From CAVXHQ01 sp963789535 (lineage in GTDB: Bacteria; Pseudomonadota; Alphaproteobacteria; Rhodobacterales; Rhodobacteraceae), in the NCBI GenBank assembly GCA_963789535.1, contig CAWBKU010000005.1, positions 248,001 through 312,000 on the forward strand: a stretch of 64,000 bases of DNA, given 5' to 3'. Below the pieces are notes generated by a model. That model was not told the origin of the DNA and did no database searches. It saw only the letters and a program-made list of their open reading frames with translations. A program made the translations under genes and the position numbers. Positions 1 to 9,197 of the stretch are shown here, one piece after another (position 1 is the first letter of the stretch; the number at the start of each line of letters is the position of its first letter).

Positions 1-681
1 CGAGGCGCCGGGATCGACGGTATGAAAGTGCCGCCCGTTCGTGAGCGTGCCGTCCGTTGCGCAATCGTAGACCCGCATATGCTGCGGATCGTCCGAAAAC
101 ATCCGTCCCGTATCGGCGACATAGAGCAGGCGCTCGTCGGGCGAGAAGGCGAGGCCGTTGGGGCAGTTCATGTCGTCGACCATCACGTCGAGCGTGCCGG
201 TCGCGGGATCGGCACGGTAGACGACGCAAGGGCCCTCCTGCTCGGCGCGCAGGCCCTCGTAGCTCGTCATGATCCCGTAATGCGGATCGCTGAACCAGAT
301 CGTGCCGTCGGATTTCACCACGACGTCGTTGGGCGAATTGAGGCGCCTGCCGTCGTGGGCGTCGGCGATGACGGTGATGCGGCCGTCGAGTTCGGTGCGC
401 GTCACCCGCCGCGCGCCATGCTCGCAACTGATCAGGCGGCCCTCGCGGTCGCGGGTGTGGCCATTGGCGAAATTAGACGGCGCGCGATAGGTGGTGATAC
501 CGGTTCCGGGCGTCCAGCGCAGGATGCGGTTCGACGGGATGTCCGAGAACAGCAGGCAGTCCGCATCGCCGAACCACACCGGCCCCTCGGTCCAGTCGAA
601 GCCGGTCGCAAGCTGCTTGACCGGCGCGTTGCCGATGACGTAGCGCGCAAAGACCGGATCGTGCACTTCGTAGAACGACAT
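1..681 (-). CDS. SMP-30/gluconolactonase/LRE family protein (3' end outside window)
   Basis: This is the N-terminal 227 codons of a calcium-dependent lactonase-type beta-propeller; the rest lies beyond the window's left edge. Visible family motifs are FDWTEGPVWFGD near the N-terminus (metal-ligand Glu), LNSPNDVVVKSDGTIWFSDP in the middle and MNCPNGLAFSPDERLLY later, with the Asn and Asp residues that line the metal site in SMP-30 and gluconolactonases. Such enzymes open sugar lactones, and this one is probably cytoplasmic because no signal peptide is seen. The ATG at 681 gives MSFYEVHD. An in-frame ATG at 714 would add 11 residues, and the GGGAG-like ribosome site sits between the two, about 14 bases from 681. 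It is transcribed away from the TRAP operon. The exact substrate cannot be told. Confidence 0.88.
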   Translation of the reverse strand, partial: MSFYEVHDPVFARYVIGNAPVKQLATGFDWTEGPVWFGDADCLLFSDIPSNRILRWTPGTGITTYRAPSNFANGHTRDREGRLISCEHGARRVTRTELDGRITVIADAHDGRRLNSPNDVVVKSDGTIWFSDPHYGIMTSYEGLRAEQEGPCVVYRADPATGTLDVMVDDMNCPNGLAFSPDERLLYVADTGRMFSDDPQHMRVYDCATDGTLTNGRHFHTVDPGAS

Positions 682-891
682 CGCGGCCCCCTGCTCCCTC
701 GCCAGCGCCACCATAACGTCGTGCAATTTCCCCTGTCGAGGGCATTCCCCCGCACCGCCACCGCACCGCCGCGACCGACGACGCACGCATCCGGACCGGA
801 AAAGGTTGCCATGGGGCGCCGCCTGCGGAATGCTGTCCCCCGATGTCGGACCGCTCGATCCGCGGAAAGACGCACATTCTGGGAGGATACC

Positions 892-1848
892 ATGACCTAC
901 TTCAAGACCGCCCTGCGCGGCGGCGCCGTCGCGTCCGCACTCGCACTGGCCCCGGCCGCCGCCTCGGCGCAAGAGTTCATCAACGTGCTGACGGGGGGCA
1001 CCTCGGGGGTCTACTACCCGCTCGGCGTCGGCCTCGCCAACATCTACGGCGAGAACATCGAGGGCGTGCGCACGCAGGTCCAGTCGACCAAGGCGAGCGT
1101 CGAGAACCTGAACCTGTTGCAGGACGGCTCGGGCGAGATCGCCTTTGCGCTGGGCGACAGCGTGGCGCTGGCCTGGGCCGGCGACGCGGACGCCGGCTTT
1201 GCCGCACCGCTCGACCAGTTGCGCGGGATCGCCGCGATCTATCCCAACTATATCCAGGTCGTCGCCTCCGCCGAGAGCGGTATCACCAACTTCGAGGATC
1301 TGGCGGGCATGTCGCTGTCGGTCGGCGCCCCGGCGTCGGGCACGGAACTGAACGCACGCGCCATCTTCGAGGCGATGGGGATGAGCTACGACGATCTGGG
1401 GAAGGTCGAATACCTGCCGTTCGCCGAATCGGTCGAACTCATCAAGAACCGCCAGCTCGACGCGACGCTGCAATCGGCGGGCCTCGGCGTGGCGTCGATC
1501 CGCGATCTCGCGACCTCGCTCGACATCACGGTCGTCGGCATCCCGGCAAGCGTCGCCGAGACGCTGGGCGCGCCCTATGTCGCGGCGACCATCCCGGCGG
1601 GCACCTACGACGGGCAGGACGCGGATGTGCCGACGGTCGCGGTATCGAACTTCCTCGTGACCCACGCGGGCGTCAGCGACGACATGGCCTACGAGATGAC
1701 GCGGCTGCTGTTCGAAAACCTCGACACGCTCGAGGCCAGCCATCAGGCCGCCGCCCTCATCAGCCTCGAGAACGCGCTGTCGGGCATGCCGATCCCGCTG
1801 CATCCGGGCGCGGAGCGGTATTACCGCGAGCAGGGCATGATCGAGTAG
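892..1848 (+). CDS. TAXI family TRAP transporter solute-binding protein
   Basis: This periplasmic receptor of a TRAP uptake system captures a substrate and delivers it to the fused permease encoded next. The 318-residue product has a clear Sec signal peptide (cleavage after ASA, near residue 26). The mature protein opens with INVLTGGTSGVYYPLG, the glycine-rich TAXI signature, and later has ISGVGAPASGTELNAR-type features of the family (here LSVGAPASGTELNARAIF). The ATG at 892 is chosen because GGGAGGAT lies a few bases upstream and the signal peptide begins there; the open frame runs further upstream only by chance. TAXI receptors commonly bind glutamate, 2-oxoglutarate or related acids, but the ligand here is unknown. 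Confidence 0.95.
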   Translation: MTYFKTALRGGAVASALALAPAAASAQEFINVLTGGTSGVYYPLGVGLANIYGENIEGVRTQVQSTKASVENLNLLQDGSGEIAFALGDSVALAWAGDADAGFAAPLDQLRGIAAIYPNYIQVVASAESGITNFEDLAGMSLSVGAPASGTELNARAIFEAMGMSYDDLGKVEYLPFAESVELIKNRQLDATLQSAGLGVASIRDLATSLDITVVGIPASVAETLGAPYVAATIPAGTYDGQDADVPTVAVSNFLVTHAGVSDDMAYEMTRLLFENLDTLEASHQAAALISLENALSGMPIPLHPGAERYYREQGMIE

Positions 1849-1924
1849 GACAGGCTCTGTTCCACCCGAACTCGGGCCGTGCCGGGCGACCGGCGCGGCC
1901 TTCACGCCGACGGGGATCGACGCG

Positions 1925-4012
1925 ATGACCATGGCCAGCGACCAGCCGGACCTGACGAAGAAGGTCGCGCAGGAGGTGCACGGCTTCGCCTTTCCGCCGG
2001 GCACCGTCGGGCGGTTCCTGTTCTGGACCGCCTTTGCCTTTTCGGCGTTCCAGATCGCCACCGCCGCGCATCTGGTCGACCTCGCCAGCCAGATCACCCG
2101 CGCCGTCCACGTCGGTTTCCTGATGTTCCTCGCCTTTCCGCTGGCGGCCTACGGGCGCGGTGCGGGCCCCGCGGTCAAGGCGCTGGCCTGGGCGCTGGCC
2201 CTCGCCGGTGTCGCCGTCGCGGCCTATCAGTGGTGGGAGTATCAGCCGCTGATCCTGCGCGCGGGGCGGCCCGTGACGGCCGATATCGTCATGGGGATCG
2301 TGGCGCTGGCGACGGTCTTCATCGCGGCCTGGGCCGTCATGGGCATCGCCTTGCCGATCATCTCGGGCGCCTTTCTCGCCTATGCCCTGTTCGGTCAATA
2401 CCTGCCCTCGCCGCTGAACCACCGCGGCTACCGCTTCTCTCAGGTCATCGACCACATGGCCTATGGCACCGAGGGTATCTACGGCATCCCGATCTTCGTC
2501 TCCTCGACCTATATCTTCCTCTTCATCCTGTTCGGCGCCTTCCTCGAACGGGCGGGGATGATCCGCCTGTTCACCGACGTCGCGATGGGCTTTTTCGGCC
2601 ATCGGCAGGGCGGCGCGGCCAAGGTCGCCGTGGTTTCCTCGGGGCTCATGGGCACGATTTCCGGCTCGGGTGTCGCCAACGTCGTCACCACCGGCCAGTT
2701 CACCATCCCGCTGATGAAGAAATTCGGCTATCGCGCCGCCTTTGCCGGCGGGGTCGAGAGCACGGCGTCGATGGGCGGGCAGATCATGCCGCCGGTGATG
2801 GGCGCCGTCGCCTTCATCATGGCCGAAACGCTGGACGTGCCCTACATCGAGGTCGTGAAGGCGGCGCTGATCCCCGCCATCCTCTACTTCGCCTCCGCGT
2901 TCTGGATGGTCCACCTCGAGGCCGGGCGCTACGGATTGCGCGGTCTGGACAAGGCGGATCTCCCGTCGCCTCTCGCGGCGGTGCGCGAGAACTGGATGCT
3001 GCTGGTGCCGCTGGGCGTGCTGATCTGGCTCCTCTTCGGCGGCTACACACCGCTCTTTGCGGGCACCATCGGGCTGGGCCTCACGGTGCTCCTGATCCTC
3101 GGTGGATCGGCGGTGCTGAACCTGCCGCCGGGCGCGATGCGCGTCGTGTTCTGGGTCTGCCTCGGCCTCGTCGCGGGCGCGTTCCTGCAATGGGGGATCG
3201 AGGTGCTGGTCGCGGCCATCGCCGCCCTGCTGGTCTGGTGCGCGATCACCCGCGGCGGCCGCGAGACGCTGGCGCTCTGCCGCGACAGCATGTCCGAGGG
3301 GGCCAAGACCGCGCTTCCGGTCGGCGTCGCCTGCGCGCTCGTCGGCGTCATCATCGGCACGATGACGCTGACGGGGGCGGCCAACACCTTCGGGCAGTTC
3401 ATCGTGTCGGTGGGCGAACAGAGCCTGTTCCTGTCCCTCGTCCTGACGATGTTCACCTGCATCCTGCTCGGCATGGGGATCCCGACGATCCCGAACTACA
3501 TCATCACCTCGTCGATTGCCGGACCGGCGCTGCTGGCGCTCGGCGTGCCGCTGATCGTAAGCCACATGTTCGTCTTCTACTTCGGCATCCTCGCGGACCT
3601 GACCCCGCCGGTCGCGCTCGCCTGCTTTGCCGCGGCCCCCATCGCCAAGGAAAAGGGTCTGAAGATCTCGATGGAGGCGATCAAGATCGCGGCGGCCGGG
3701 TTCGTCATTCCGTTCATGGCCGTCTACACCCCGGCGCTGATGCTTCAGGCGGGCGGACCGCTGGCCGACAGCATCGGCTACTGGCCCGCCGTCCTCTATA
3801 TCGTGACCAAGGCGGTCGTCTCGATCGGCCTCTGGGGCGTCGCGGTCATCGGCTGGCTCGGCCGGCCCCTCGGCTGGCCGCTCAGGACGCTGGCGATGGT
3901 CGCGGCATTCACGCTGGTCGCGGCGGTGCCGCTGACCGACTGGGTCGGCTTCGGCCTCGTCGCGCTCTTCCTGGTGCTGCACCTGATGGCGCCGCGACCG
4001 GCGGTCGCCTGA
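1925..4012 (+). CDS. TRAP transporter fused permease (DctMQ type)
   Basis: This 695-residue inner-membrane protein fuses the small (DctQ, about 4 helices) and large (DctM, about 12 helices) TRAP permease subunits, the normal arrangement in TAXI systems. It uses a sodium or proton gradient to import the solute held by the preceding binding protein. The DctM part shows the conserved SSGLMGTISGSGVANVVTTG and GGVESTASMGGQIMPPVMG segments (around residues 240-300) and ILLGMGIPTIPNYI further on. The ATG at 1925 follows a GGGGA ribosome site; a second ATG two codons later is equally possible. The gene lies 76 bases after the receptor gene and overlaps the next gene by one base (TGATG), so the three form one operon. 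Confidence 0.95.
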   Translation: MTMASDQPDLTKKVAQEVHGFAFPPGTVGRFLFWTAFAFSAFQIATAAHLVDLASQITRAVHVGFLMFLAFPLAAYGRGAGPAVKALAWALALAGVAVAAYQWWEYQPLILRAGRPVTADIVMGIVALATVFIAAWAVMGIALPIISGAFLAYALFGQYLPSPLNHRGYRFSQVIDHMAYGTEGIYGIPIFVSSTYIFLFILFGAFLERAGMIRLFTDVAMGFFGHRQGGAAKVAVVSSGLMGTISGSGVANVVTTGQFTIPLMKKFGYRAAFAGGVESTASMGGQIMPPVMGAVAFIMAETLDVPYIEVVKAALIPAILYFASAFWMVHLEAGRYGLRGLDKADLPSPLAAVRENWMLLVPLGVLIWLLFGGYTPLFAGTIGLGLTVLLILGGSAVLNLPPGAMRVVFWVCLGLVAGAFLQWGIEVLVAAIAALLVWCAITRGGRETLALCRDSMSEGAKTALPVGVACALVGVIIGTMTLTGAANTFGQFIVSVGEQSLFLSLVLTMFTCILLGMGIPTIPNYIITSSIAGPALLALGVPLIVSHMFVFYFGILADLTPPVALACFAAAPIAKEKGLKISMEAIKIAAAGFVIPFMAVYTPALMLQAGGPLADSIGYWPAVLYIVTKAVVSIGLWGVAVIGWLGRPLGWPLRTLAMVAAFTLVAAVPLTDWVGFGLVALFLVLHLMAPRPAVA

Positions 4013-4374
4013 TGGCCTGCCTGATGGTCGGCGCGGTGGCGCTGCACCTTGCCGTGCCCACGTTCTCGCTGTCCTGGACCCATTCCGTCGAGCGGGTGAC
4101 ATGGCAGGAGGAATGGGCCGTGACGGGGACCGGTCTGGCGCTCAACCTCGCCCGGGTCCGCGGGTCGGGTGCCGGGATGGAACCGGGCGAGGATGCGGTC
4201 CTGCGGGACGGCTGGTGGGAATGGGAGGGCGATCTGGCGGTGCCGTCGCTGGTCCTCGCCGCGTCGGGGGCGACCGGGTCAGGCTGGACGTTCTGCGCGG
4301 ATGGACAATGCCGCGACCTCGGCGCGCAGGCGTCCGAACCGGTCGTGATCGCGCCCTGCGATGCGGTCGAGTAA
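4012..4374 (+). CDS. DUF1850 domain-containing protein, TAXI-TRAP partner
   Basis: This small protein (120 residues) has one N-terminal hydrophobic stretch (MACLMVGAVALHLAVPTF) that may be a signal or anchor. After it comes the DUF1850 signature: SLSWTHSVERVTWQEEW, then a GSGAGMEPGED segment. DUF1850 genes are regularly found beside TAXI-type TRAP transporters, and the start codon here overlaps the permease stop codon (TGATG), so translation is probably coupled. Its biochemical role is not established; an accessory role at the membrane or periplasmic face of the transporter is the natural inference. Two cysteines near the C-terminus (FCADGQCRD) could form a disulfide. Confidence 0.85.
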   Translation: MACLMVGAVALHLAVPTFSLSWTHSVERVTWQEEWAVTGTGLALNLARVRGSGAGMEPGEDAVLRDGWWEWEGDLAVPSLVLAASGATGSGWTFCADGQCRDLGAQASEPVVIAPCDAVE

Positions 4375-4835
4375 CCGCCAGAGCGGCCCGCGGTAGAGGC
4401 GGGGTGACATGTGGCGCGACCGCCTCGGAAAACAGGGTTGGGACGAGCGGATCGGGGCCGGGCGCGATCAGGCCCGGCGCGCACCACAACCTTTCGCCCG
4501 CGTCGAAACCGTCGGGCATCTCCTGGTGGTCCCCGACGACAGGAAACAATTTTGCGCGGTCAGGTTCTCGTGGCAATGCGCCGCTCCACTACCCAGCAGA
4601 TGTGCGCACCGGTGAACGACCTCCACAACGTGTCGTGGCACATGCCCGGACAGGTGCCGGCCTAGATCGCGCCGATCAGGGCCGTGAACACATAGTCGAG
4701 GGGGGGCGTGTTGCCGAAGACTCCGGTGAGGATGCTGACGGAGAACATGCGCGACGGCCTTCCGTCCGATCCGGGCGAGGGGCAGGCGGTGGCAGTCCTG
4801 CTCTGCCTGCTTGCAAGCGACCCTGTGCGCAGCCT
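4375..4835. other. 461-base region without a recognised gene
   Basis: Between the convergent TRAP operon and the BKACE gene there is no open frame that looks coding. The only curiosity is a 28-codon minus-strand frame at 4662-4748 (MFSVSILTGVFGNTPPLDY...), with an AAGG-like ribosome site upstream and a hydrophobic composition. It could be the last piece of a lost membrane-protein gene, a very small membrane protein, or chance. No strong terminator hairpin or promoter was found. Confidence 0.4.
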
Positions 4836-5669
4836 CTAGGCGATGTGCCGCAACCCGAGGATCGCGCGCGCCTGCTGCCATGTGGCGACAGGGCGGTCGT
4901 GTCGTTCACAAATCGCCACGGTCCGCGCCACCAGCGCGGCGTTCGACGGCGCCAGCGTGTCGCGGTCCAGCCGGACGTTGTCCTCGAGGCCGGTGCGCGT
5001 GTGCCCGCCCCGGGCAATGGCCCACTCGTTCAGCACCGATTGCGCCGCCCCGATCCCCGCCGCACACCAGAGCGCGTCCGGCGCGAGGCGGTGCAGCGTC
5101 TCGACGTAGAAGTCGAGGATCGTCTCGTCGGCGGGCATCGCGTTCCGGACGCCCATCACGAACTGCACATAGAGCGGGCCGCGCAACCGCCCGTCCGCCG
5201 CCATCCGCGCCGCCTGCACGATATGTCCCAGATCGAAGGCCTCGATCTCGGGTTTGACGTCATGCGCGCTCATCTCGGACGCGAGCCAGTCGACGAGGTC
5301 GGGCGGGTTCTCGTAGACGCGGGTCGGAAAGTTGTTCGACCCGACCGCGAGCGAGGCCATGTCGGGCCGCAACGGCAACATCCCGCCGCGCGCGCGCCCC
5401 GCGCCCGAGCGGCCACCGGTGGACAATTGCACGATCATGCCGGGGCAATGCGCCTCGATTCCCGCCTTCAGCGCGGCGAACCTTTCGGGGTCACTGGTGG
5501 GCAGGCCGGCATCGTCTCGGACGTGGCAATGGGCGATGCTCGCCCCCGCCTCGAACGCGGCCTGCGTGCTCTCGATCTGTTCGGTGACGGTGATCGGGAC
5601 CGCCGGATTGTCGGCCTTGGTCGGCACCGATCCGGTAATGGCGACGCAGATGATGCAGGGCGATGACAT
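4836..5669 (-). CDS. BKACE family enzyme (DUF849, 3-keto-5-aminohexanoate cleavage enzyme-like)
   Basis: Beta-keto acid cleavage enzymes are zinc-dependent TIM barrels that condense a beta-keto acid with acetyl-CoA and split it to acetoacetate and a new CoA thioester. The 277-residue product starts with MSSPCIICVAITGSVP, has the zinc-binding IAHCHVRDD segment near residue 48, the QLSTGG and GSNNFPTRVYENPP segments, and the GLEDNVRL motif near residue 228 that is typical of the family. Length is usual. The substrate of BKACE enzymes varies (3-keto-5-aminohexanoate, dehydrocarnitine and others) and cannot be assigned here. The gene stands alone, divergent from the cutC-like gene with about 220 bases between them. 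Confidence 0.93.
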   Translation of the reverse strand: MSSPCIICVAITGSVPTKADNPAVPITVTEQIESTQAAFEAGASIAHCHVRDDAGLPTSDPERFAALKAGIEAHCPGMIVQLSTGGRSGAGRARGGMLPLRPDMASLAVGSNNFPTRVYENPPDLVDWLASEMSAHDVKPEIEAFDLGHIVQAARMAADGRLRGPLYVQFVMGVRNAMPADETILDFYVETLHRLAPDALWCAAGIGAAQSVLNEWAIARGGHTRTGLEDNVRLDRDTLAPSNAALVARTVAICERHDRPVATWQQARAILGLRHIA

Positions 5670-5890
5670 GGGCTGGCCTCGATGATCGGTCTATCCCTAA
5701 CATCGGCGCGGGACCGGGAACAGGCATCGGGGCCACCGGTGCGCGCACTGGCAGCGACATCGACGATCGGCGATACGTCGCGGTAAGCGGGAAAAGGGGC
5801 GCGAGGCATGACATCGGAAAAGAGGGCGGCGCCGAGAGATTTCCCTTCGTATCGTCCGGCAGTTGCCGTGGACCGGGCGGGCGTGCGGCC

Positions 5891-6607
5891 ATGATCTGCG
5901 CCGCACCGACACTCGAGATTTGCGTCGACAGTGCCGATGGCCTCGCCGCCGCGGTGCGCGGCGGGGCGGACCGGATCGAGCTCTGTTCGGCGCTGGCGCT
6001 CGGCGGCCTGACGCCGGGGCCGGGGCTGATCGCGGCAGCGGCGCGGTGCGGTCTGCCCTGCCACGCGATGATCCGGCCGCGTCCGGGGGATTTCGTGCCG
6101 CGCCACGGCGATCTTGCCGCGATGCTTGCCGATGTGGCGGCAATGCGCGCTGCGGGGCTTTGCGGGGTGGTCATCGGCATTGCGGCGACAGACGGGCATC
6201 TCGACGCCGGGGCCCTTGGGATGTTGATCGCGGCGGCGGGGCCGATGGAGGTGACGCTGCACCGCCTCGTCGACCTCGTGCCCGATCCGCTCGACGCGAT
6301 CGATATCGCCGTGACGCTCGGGATCACCCGGATCCTGACGTCGGGACAGGCGCGTGCGGCGCCAGACGGCACGGCCGGTCTCGCCGCGATGGTGGCCCGT
6401 GCCGCAGGTCGGGTTCAGATCATGGCAGGCGGCCGCGTCACACCGGCCTCGGTGCCCGCTCTTCTGGCTACCGGGGTGGACGCCCTTCACGCCTCGTGCG
6501 GGGTACCCGACCCCGAAGAGGCCGATTGCATCCGTATCGGCATTGCGCCGCGACGGATCGCGGGCGAGGCCGAACTACGGGCCCTGAGGGCCGCGATGCG
6601 CACCTAG
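5891..6607 (+). CDS. cutC: CutC family protein (copper homeostasis protein CutC-like)
   Basis: This 238-residue TIM-barrel protein belongs to the CutC family: LEICVDSADGLAAAVRGGADRIELC at the start (shown only by its key parts EICVDS and GADRIELC), GGLTPGPGL, then HAMIRPRPGDF, VTLHRLVDLVPDP, RILTSGQA and IMAGGRVTP. The family name comes from an E. coli copper-sensitivity phenotype, but the biochemical role is not settled. Here its 3' end overlaps the convergent hexosaminidase gene by four bases and it sits in an amino-sugar block, which hints at a carbohydrate role. The ATG at 5891 matches the family N-terminus; no good ribosome site is visible. Confidence 0.9.
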   Translation: MICAAPTLEICVDSADGLAAAVRGGADRIELCSALALGGLTPGPGLIAAAARCGLPCHAMIRPRPGDFVPRHGDLAAMLADVAAMRAAGLCGVVIGIAATDGHLDAGALGMLIAAAGPMEVTLHRLVDLVPDPLDAIDIAVTLGITRILTSGQARAAPDGTAGLAAMVARAAGRVQIMAGGRVTPASVPALLATGVDALHASCGVPDPEEADCIRIGIAPRRIAGEAELRALRAAMRT

Positions 6608-8433
6608 GCGCCGACGTGCCGCTGCCAGCCCATCGTGTCGAACAGTCCTGCATAGGCCCCGGCGAGGGCGCGCAGGCGGGCCCCCGTCGTGGTGCCGTCG
6701 ACCTCCCAGCCCTTGCAGGCGATCCCGAGGATGCGCGGCGCCAGCATCGCCTCCATCTCGACGTCCGCGCAGGTGAACTCGCCCCAGAAGGTGCCCTGAA
6801 CGCCGACCACGCGGCCCGCGATATCGGGGGCGTCGCGGGGGACCGGATGCCACTCGACGGTCTGTTCCAGCGGCAGGATCGCGGCCCAGACGGCGCCCCA
6901 GTCGGCGGGATCCTCCGTGTGGGCCATGTCCAGATAGGCGTGCTGGCCGGGGCACATGACGACGTCATGTCCCCTCCGCGCGGCCTCGACGCCGGCACCC
7001 TGTCCGGTCCACGAAAAGATCAGCGCATCGTGCCCGATCCCGCCCTGACAGCCGCGCGATGCCTCTTCCCATGCCGCGCATCTGATCCCCTGCGCCGCCA
7101 GATCGCCCGCCAGATGCGCCATCGTCCAGCCCTGAAGGTCGTCGCGCGTGACGAGGCCCTCGCGTGCCTTCAATGCGCTCGCGGCAGGCGAAGTGTCCCA
7201 TGTGCCGGGCGCCAGCTCGTCGCCGCCGATGTGCAGGATGCCGAGCGGGAACATCGACGCGACCTCGGCGGCGAGCGGTTTCAGCACGTCCCAGGTGGCG
7301 GGCATCGCCGGATTGACCGAATTGTCGGCATAGCCCTGCACCGAGGTTTCGACACCGTTGTCGCCCGGGTCGCGCAGGCCGGGCAGCACCGCGTTCAGGC
7401 ACATCGCGTGGGCCGGCACCTCGATTTCGGGCAGGACACCGATATGCAGTTCCCCGGCGCGGGCGAGGATGCGGGAGACATCGGCGCGGGAATAGCTGCC
7501 GCCCGACCTTATGCCGCCGCCGAACACGCCCGGCACCGGCAGGCCCTCGCCCCGGAACGCGGTCTTCTGCCAGAGGTCGGGCGTCGTCTCGGTCTCGAGC
7601 CGGTAGGCCTCGTCATCGGCAAAGTGCCAGTGAAAGCGGTTCAGCTTCAGGAGGGCCATGAGGTCGAGCAACCGCTCGATGGTGTCGACGCCGAAGAAGT
7701 GCCGCGCGCAATCGAGCATCTGGCCGCGCCAGCCGAACCGGGGCGCGTCGGTGATGGTGCCGCAGGGCACGGCGCCGGCGTGTGTCCGGCGGAGCGTCAG
7801 CAACGTGATCCCGGCATGGAAGATGCCCGCGTCGGTCGCGGCGGCGATCTCGATGCCATCCGTCCCGATCCTCAGCACATAGCCCTCGGGTGGCTGCGCC
7901 GGATCGGCGGCGATGGTGACAGGCACACCGCCCGGCACGACGAACCCGGCCATGCCGCAGCGCATCGCGAGGGCGGCGACGGACGCAAGGACCGGATGAT
8001 CGGACGCGACGCCTGCGAGGGTCACGGTGCCGCCCGTGCCCTGCCAGTCGATCGGCGGCGGCACGAGGCGCAGCCCCTCGCAGGGGGGGTAGCCAACCGG
8101 CTCTGCGATCACCCCGGCGGGCAGCACCGGCAGCGGCATCGTCCGCCCGTCCGCCAGCCGCAGATACCCGCCCAGCGGCAGCCAGGCCCGGTTGCGGGGG
8201 GTGAAGGCGGGGTTCTCGTGGCGGATCGTCACGGCGACCGCACCGCCCGCCGCGATGTCGGGCAGCGCGATTTCGGTATAGCCGCCCAGCCGCCGGACGA
8301 GGCTGCCGCCCGCCACGACCACCCCCGGCGCGTGCAGCGAAAAGCACCAGACTGGCGCGGCGAGGGCCGTGTCGCTGCCGATGGAGCAGGCGATCTCGGA
8401 TCCCTCGATTCGCGCGTCGAAACTCAGGTTCAT
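6604..8433 (-). CDS. Beta-N-acetylhexosaminidase, glycoside hydrolase family 20
   Basis: This 609-residue enzyme removes terminal beta-linked GlcNAc or GalNAc from oligosaccharides by substrate-assisted catalysis. The catalytic pair sits in ILHIGGDELAPG (Asp and Glu near residues 405-406). FGWRGQMLDCARHFF and LNRFHWHFADDEAYRLE mark the start of the GH20 barrel, and the N-terminal third is the usual beta domain. There is no signal peptide, so it should act in the cytoplasm on sugars imported by the neighbouring ABC system. Its start overlaps the stop of the GntR gene by ATGA, so regulator and enzyme are co-transcribed. Its stop codon overlaps that of cutC on the opposite strand (CTAG). Confidence 0.95.
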   Translation of the reverse strand: MNLSFDARIEGSEIACSIGSDTALAAPVWCFSLHAPGVVVAGGSLVRRLGGYTEIALPDIAAGGAVAVTIRHENPAFTPRNRAWLPLGGYLRLADGRTMPLPVLPAGVIAEPVGYPPCEGLRLVPPPIDWQGTGGTVTLAGVASDHPVLASVAALAMRCGMAGFVVPGGVPVTIAADPAQPPEGYVLRIGTDGIEIAAATDAGIFHAGITLLTLRRTHAGAVPCGTITDAPRFGWRGQMLDCARHFFGVDTIERLLDLMALLKLNRFHWHFADDEAYRLETETTPDLWQKTAFRGEGLPVPGVFGGGIRSGGSYSRADVSRILARAGELHIGVLPEIEVPAHAMCLNAVLPGLRDPGDNGVETSVQGYADNSVNPAMPATWDVLKPLAAEVASMFPLGILHIGGDELAPGTWDTSPAASALKAREGLVTRDDLQGWTMAHLAGDLAAQGIRCAAWEEASRGCQGGIGHDALIFSWTGQGAGVEAARRGHDVVMCPGQHAYLDMAHTEDPADWGAVWAAILPLEQTVEWHPVPRDAPDIAGRVVGVQGTFWGEFTCADVEMEAMLAPRILGIACKGWEVDGTTTGARLRALAGAYAGLFDTMGWQRHVGA

Positions 8434-9197
8434 TGGCTGTCCAGTCGCAGTTCCGAGACGAAATCGTAGATGTCCGAACGGTAGAGGCCGCGCGTGAACT
8501 CGACCGGGCGACCACTGAGAAGATAGCCGGTGCGGTCGATCCTGAGGACGGCCGTGCCCGCAGCGAGGTTCAGCAGGCGCGCCGTCTCGCCCTCGACGCT
8601 GACGGCGGTGATCCGCTGGATCGCGCGGGCGGGTGTCGTGCCGTCGGCGCGCAGCACCGCATAGAGAGAGGTCGTCACCCGCGCCGGGTCGGGCAGGATG
8701 TCGACCGGCAGCGACGAGCGTTCCAGCGCCATCACCGTGCCGTCGGCGCTGCGCAACCGCTCGACCCGCGCGACGCGGGCATGGGCGGCGATGCCGAGGG
8801 CCACCGTCTCGTCCGGGGTCGGCGCAAAGTGACCGGCGGCGAGGATGCGGCTCGCCGATGTCTTGCCGCGCTGCTGCATGTATTCGGTGAACGAGGTGAG
8901 GGCCGACAGCGACTGCTCGAACCGCGGACCCGGCGCGCGCACGAAGGAACCGGCGCCCTGCCGCTGCTCGATCAGGCCGTCGCCGACCAGATGCGAGATC
9001 GCCTTGCGCACCGTCACCCGGCTCACATCGGCAAGCGTCGCCAGTTCGCGCTCGGGGGGGAGTTGGTGGCCGGGGGCTAGATGGCCGGCAGCGATAGCCC
9101 CGGCGATGTGGCGATAGAGTTGCAGATAGCGCGGCCCCCGCCCGGACACGTGCCAGGCGCCGGGGGCATAGAGCGTGTCCTCTGCGGCTGTGGTCAT
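8430..9197 (-). CDS. GntR family transcriptional regulator with UTRA domain (NagR/DasR-like)
   Basis: This 255-residue regulator has a GntR winged helix in the first 80 residues (YLQLYRHIAGAIAAGHLAPG, then LPPERELATLADVSRVTVRKA) followed by a UTRA effector domain that normally binds a phosphorylated sugar. It is co-transcribed with the GH20 gene and divergent from the ABC importer, so it probably represses both and responds to an amino-sugar phosphate such as GlcNAc-6-P or GlcN-6-P. The ATG at 9197 starts MTTAAEDTLY; an in-frame ATG 36 bases upstream is possible. A likely operator lies in the AT-rich intergenic region. Confidence 0.9.
   Translation of the reverse strand: MTTAAEDTLYAPGAWHVSGRGPRYLQLYRHIAGAIAAGHLAPGHQLPPERELATLADVSRVTVRKAISHLVGDGLIEQRQGAGSFVRAPGPRFEQSLSALTSFTEYMQQRGKTSASRILAAGHFAPTPDETVALGIAAHARVARVERLRSADGTVMALERSSLPVDILPDPARVTTSLYAVLRADGTTPARAIQRITAVSVEGETARLLNLAAGTAVLRIDRTGYLLSGRPVEFTRGLYRSDIYDFVSELRLDSQ

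Noticed and set aside
1760..4102. A 780-codon frame antisense to the TRAP permease
   Set aside because: Low-complexity Arg/Asp/Gly translation and complete overlap with a well-supported membrane protein.
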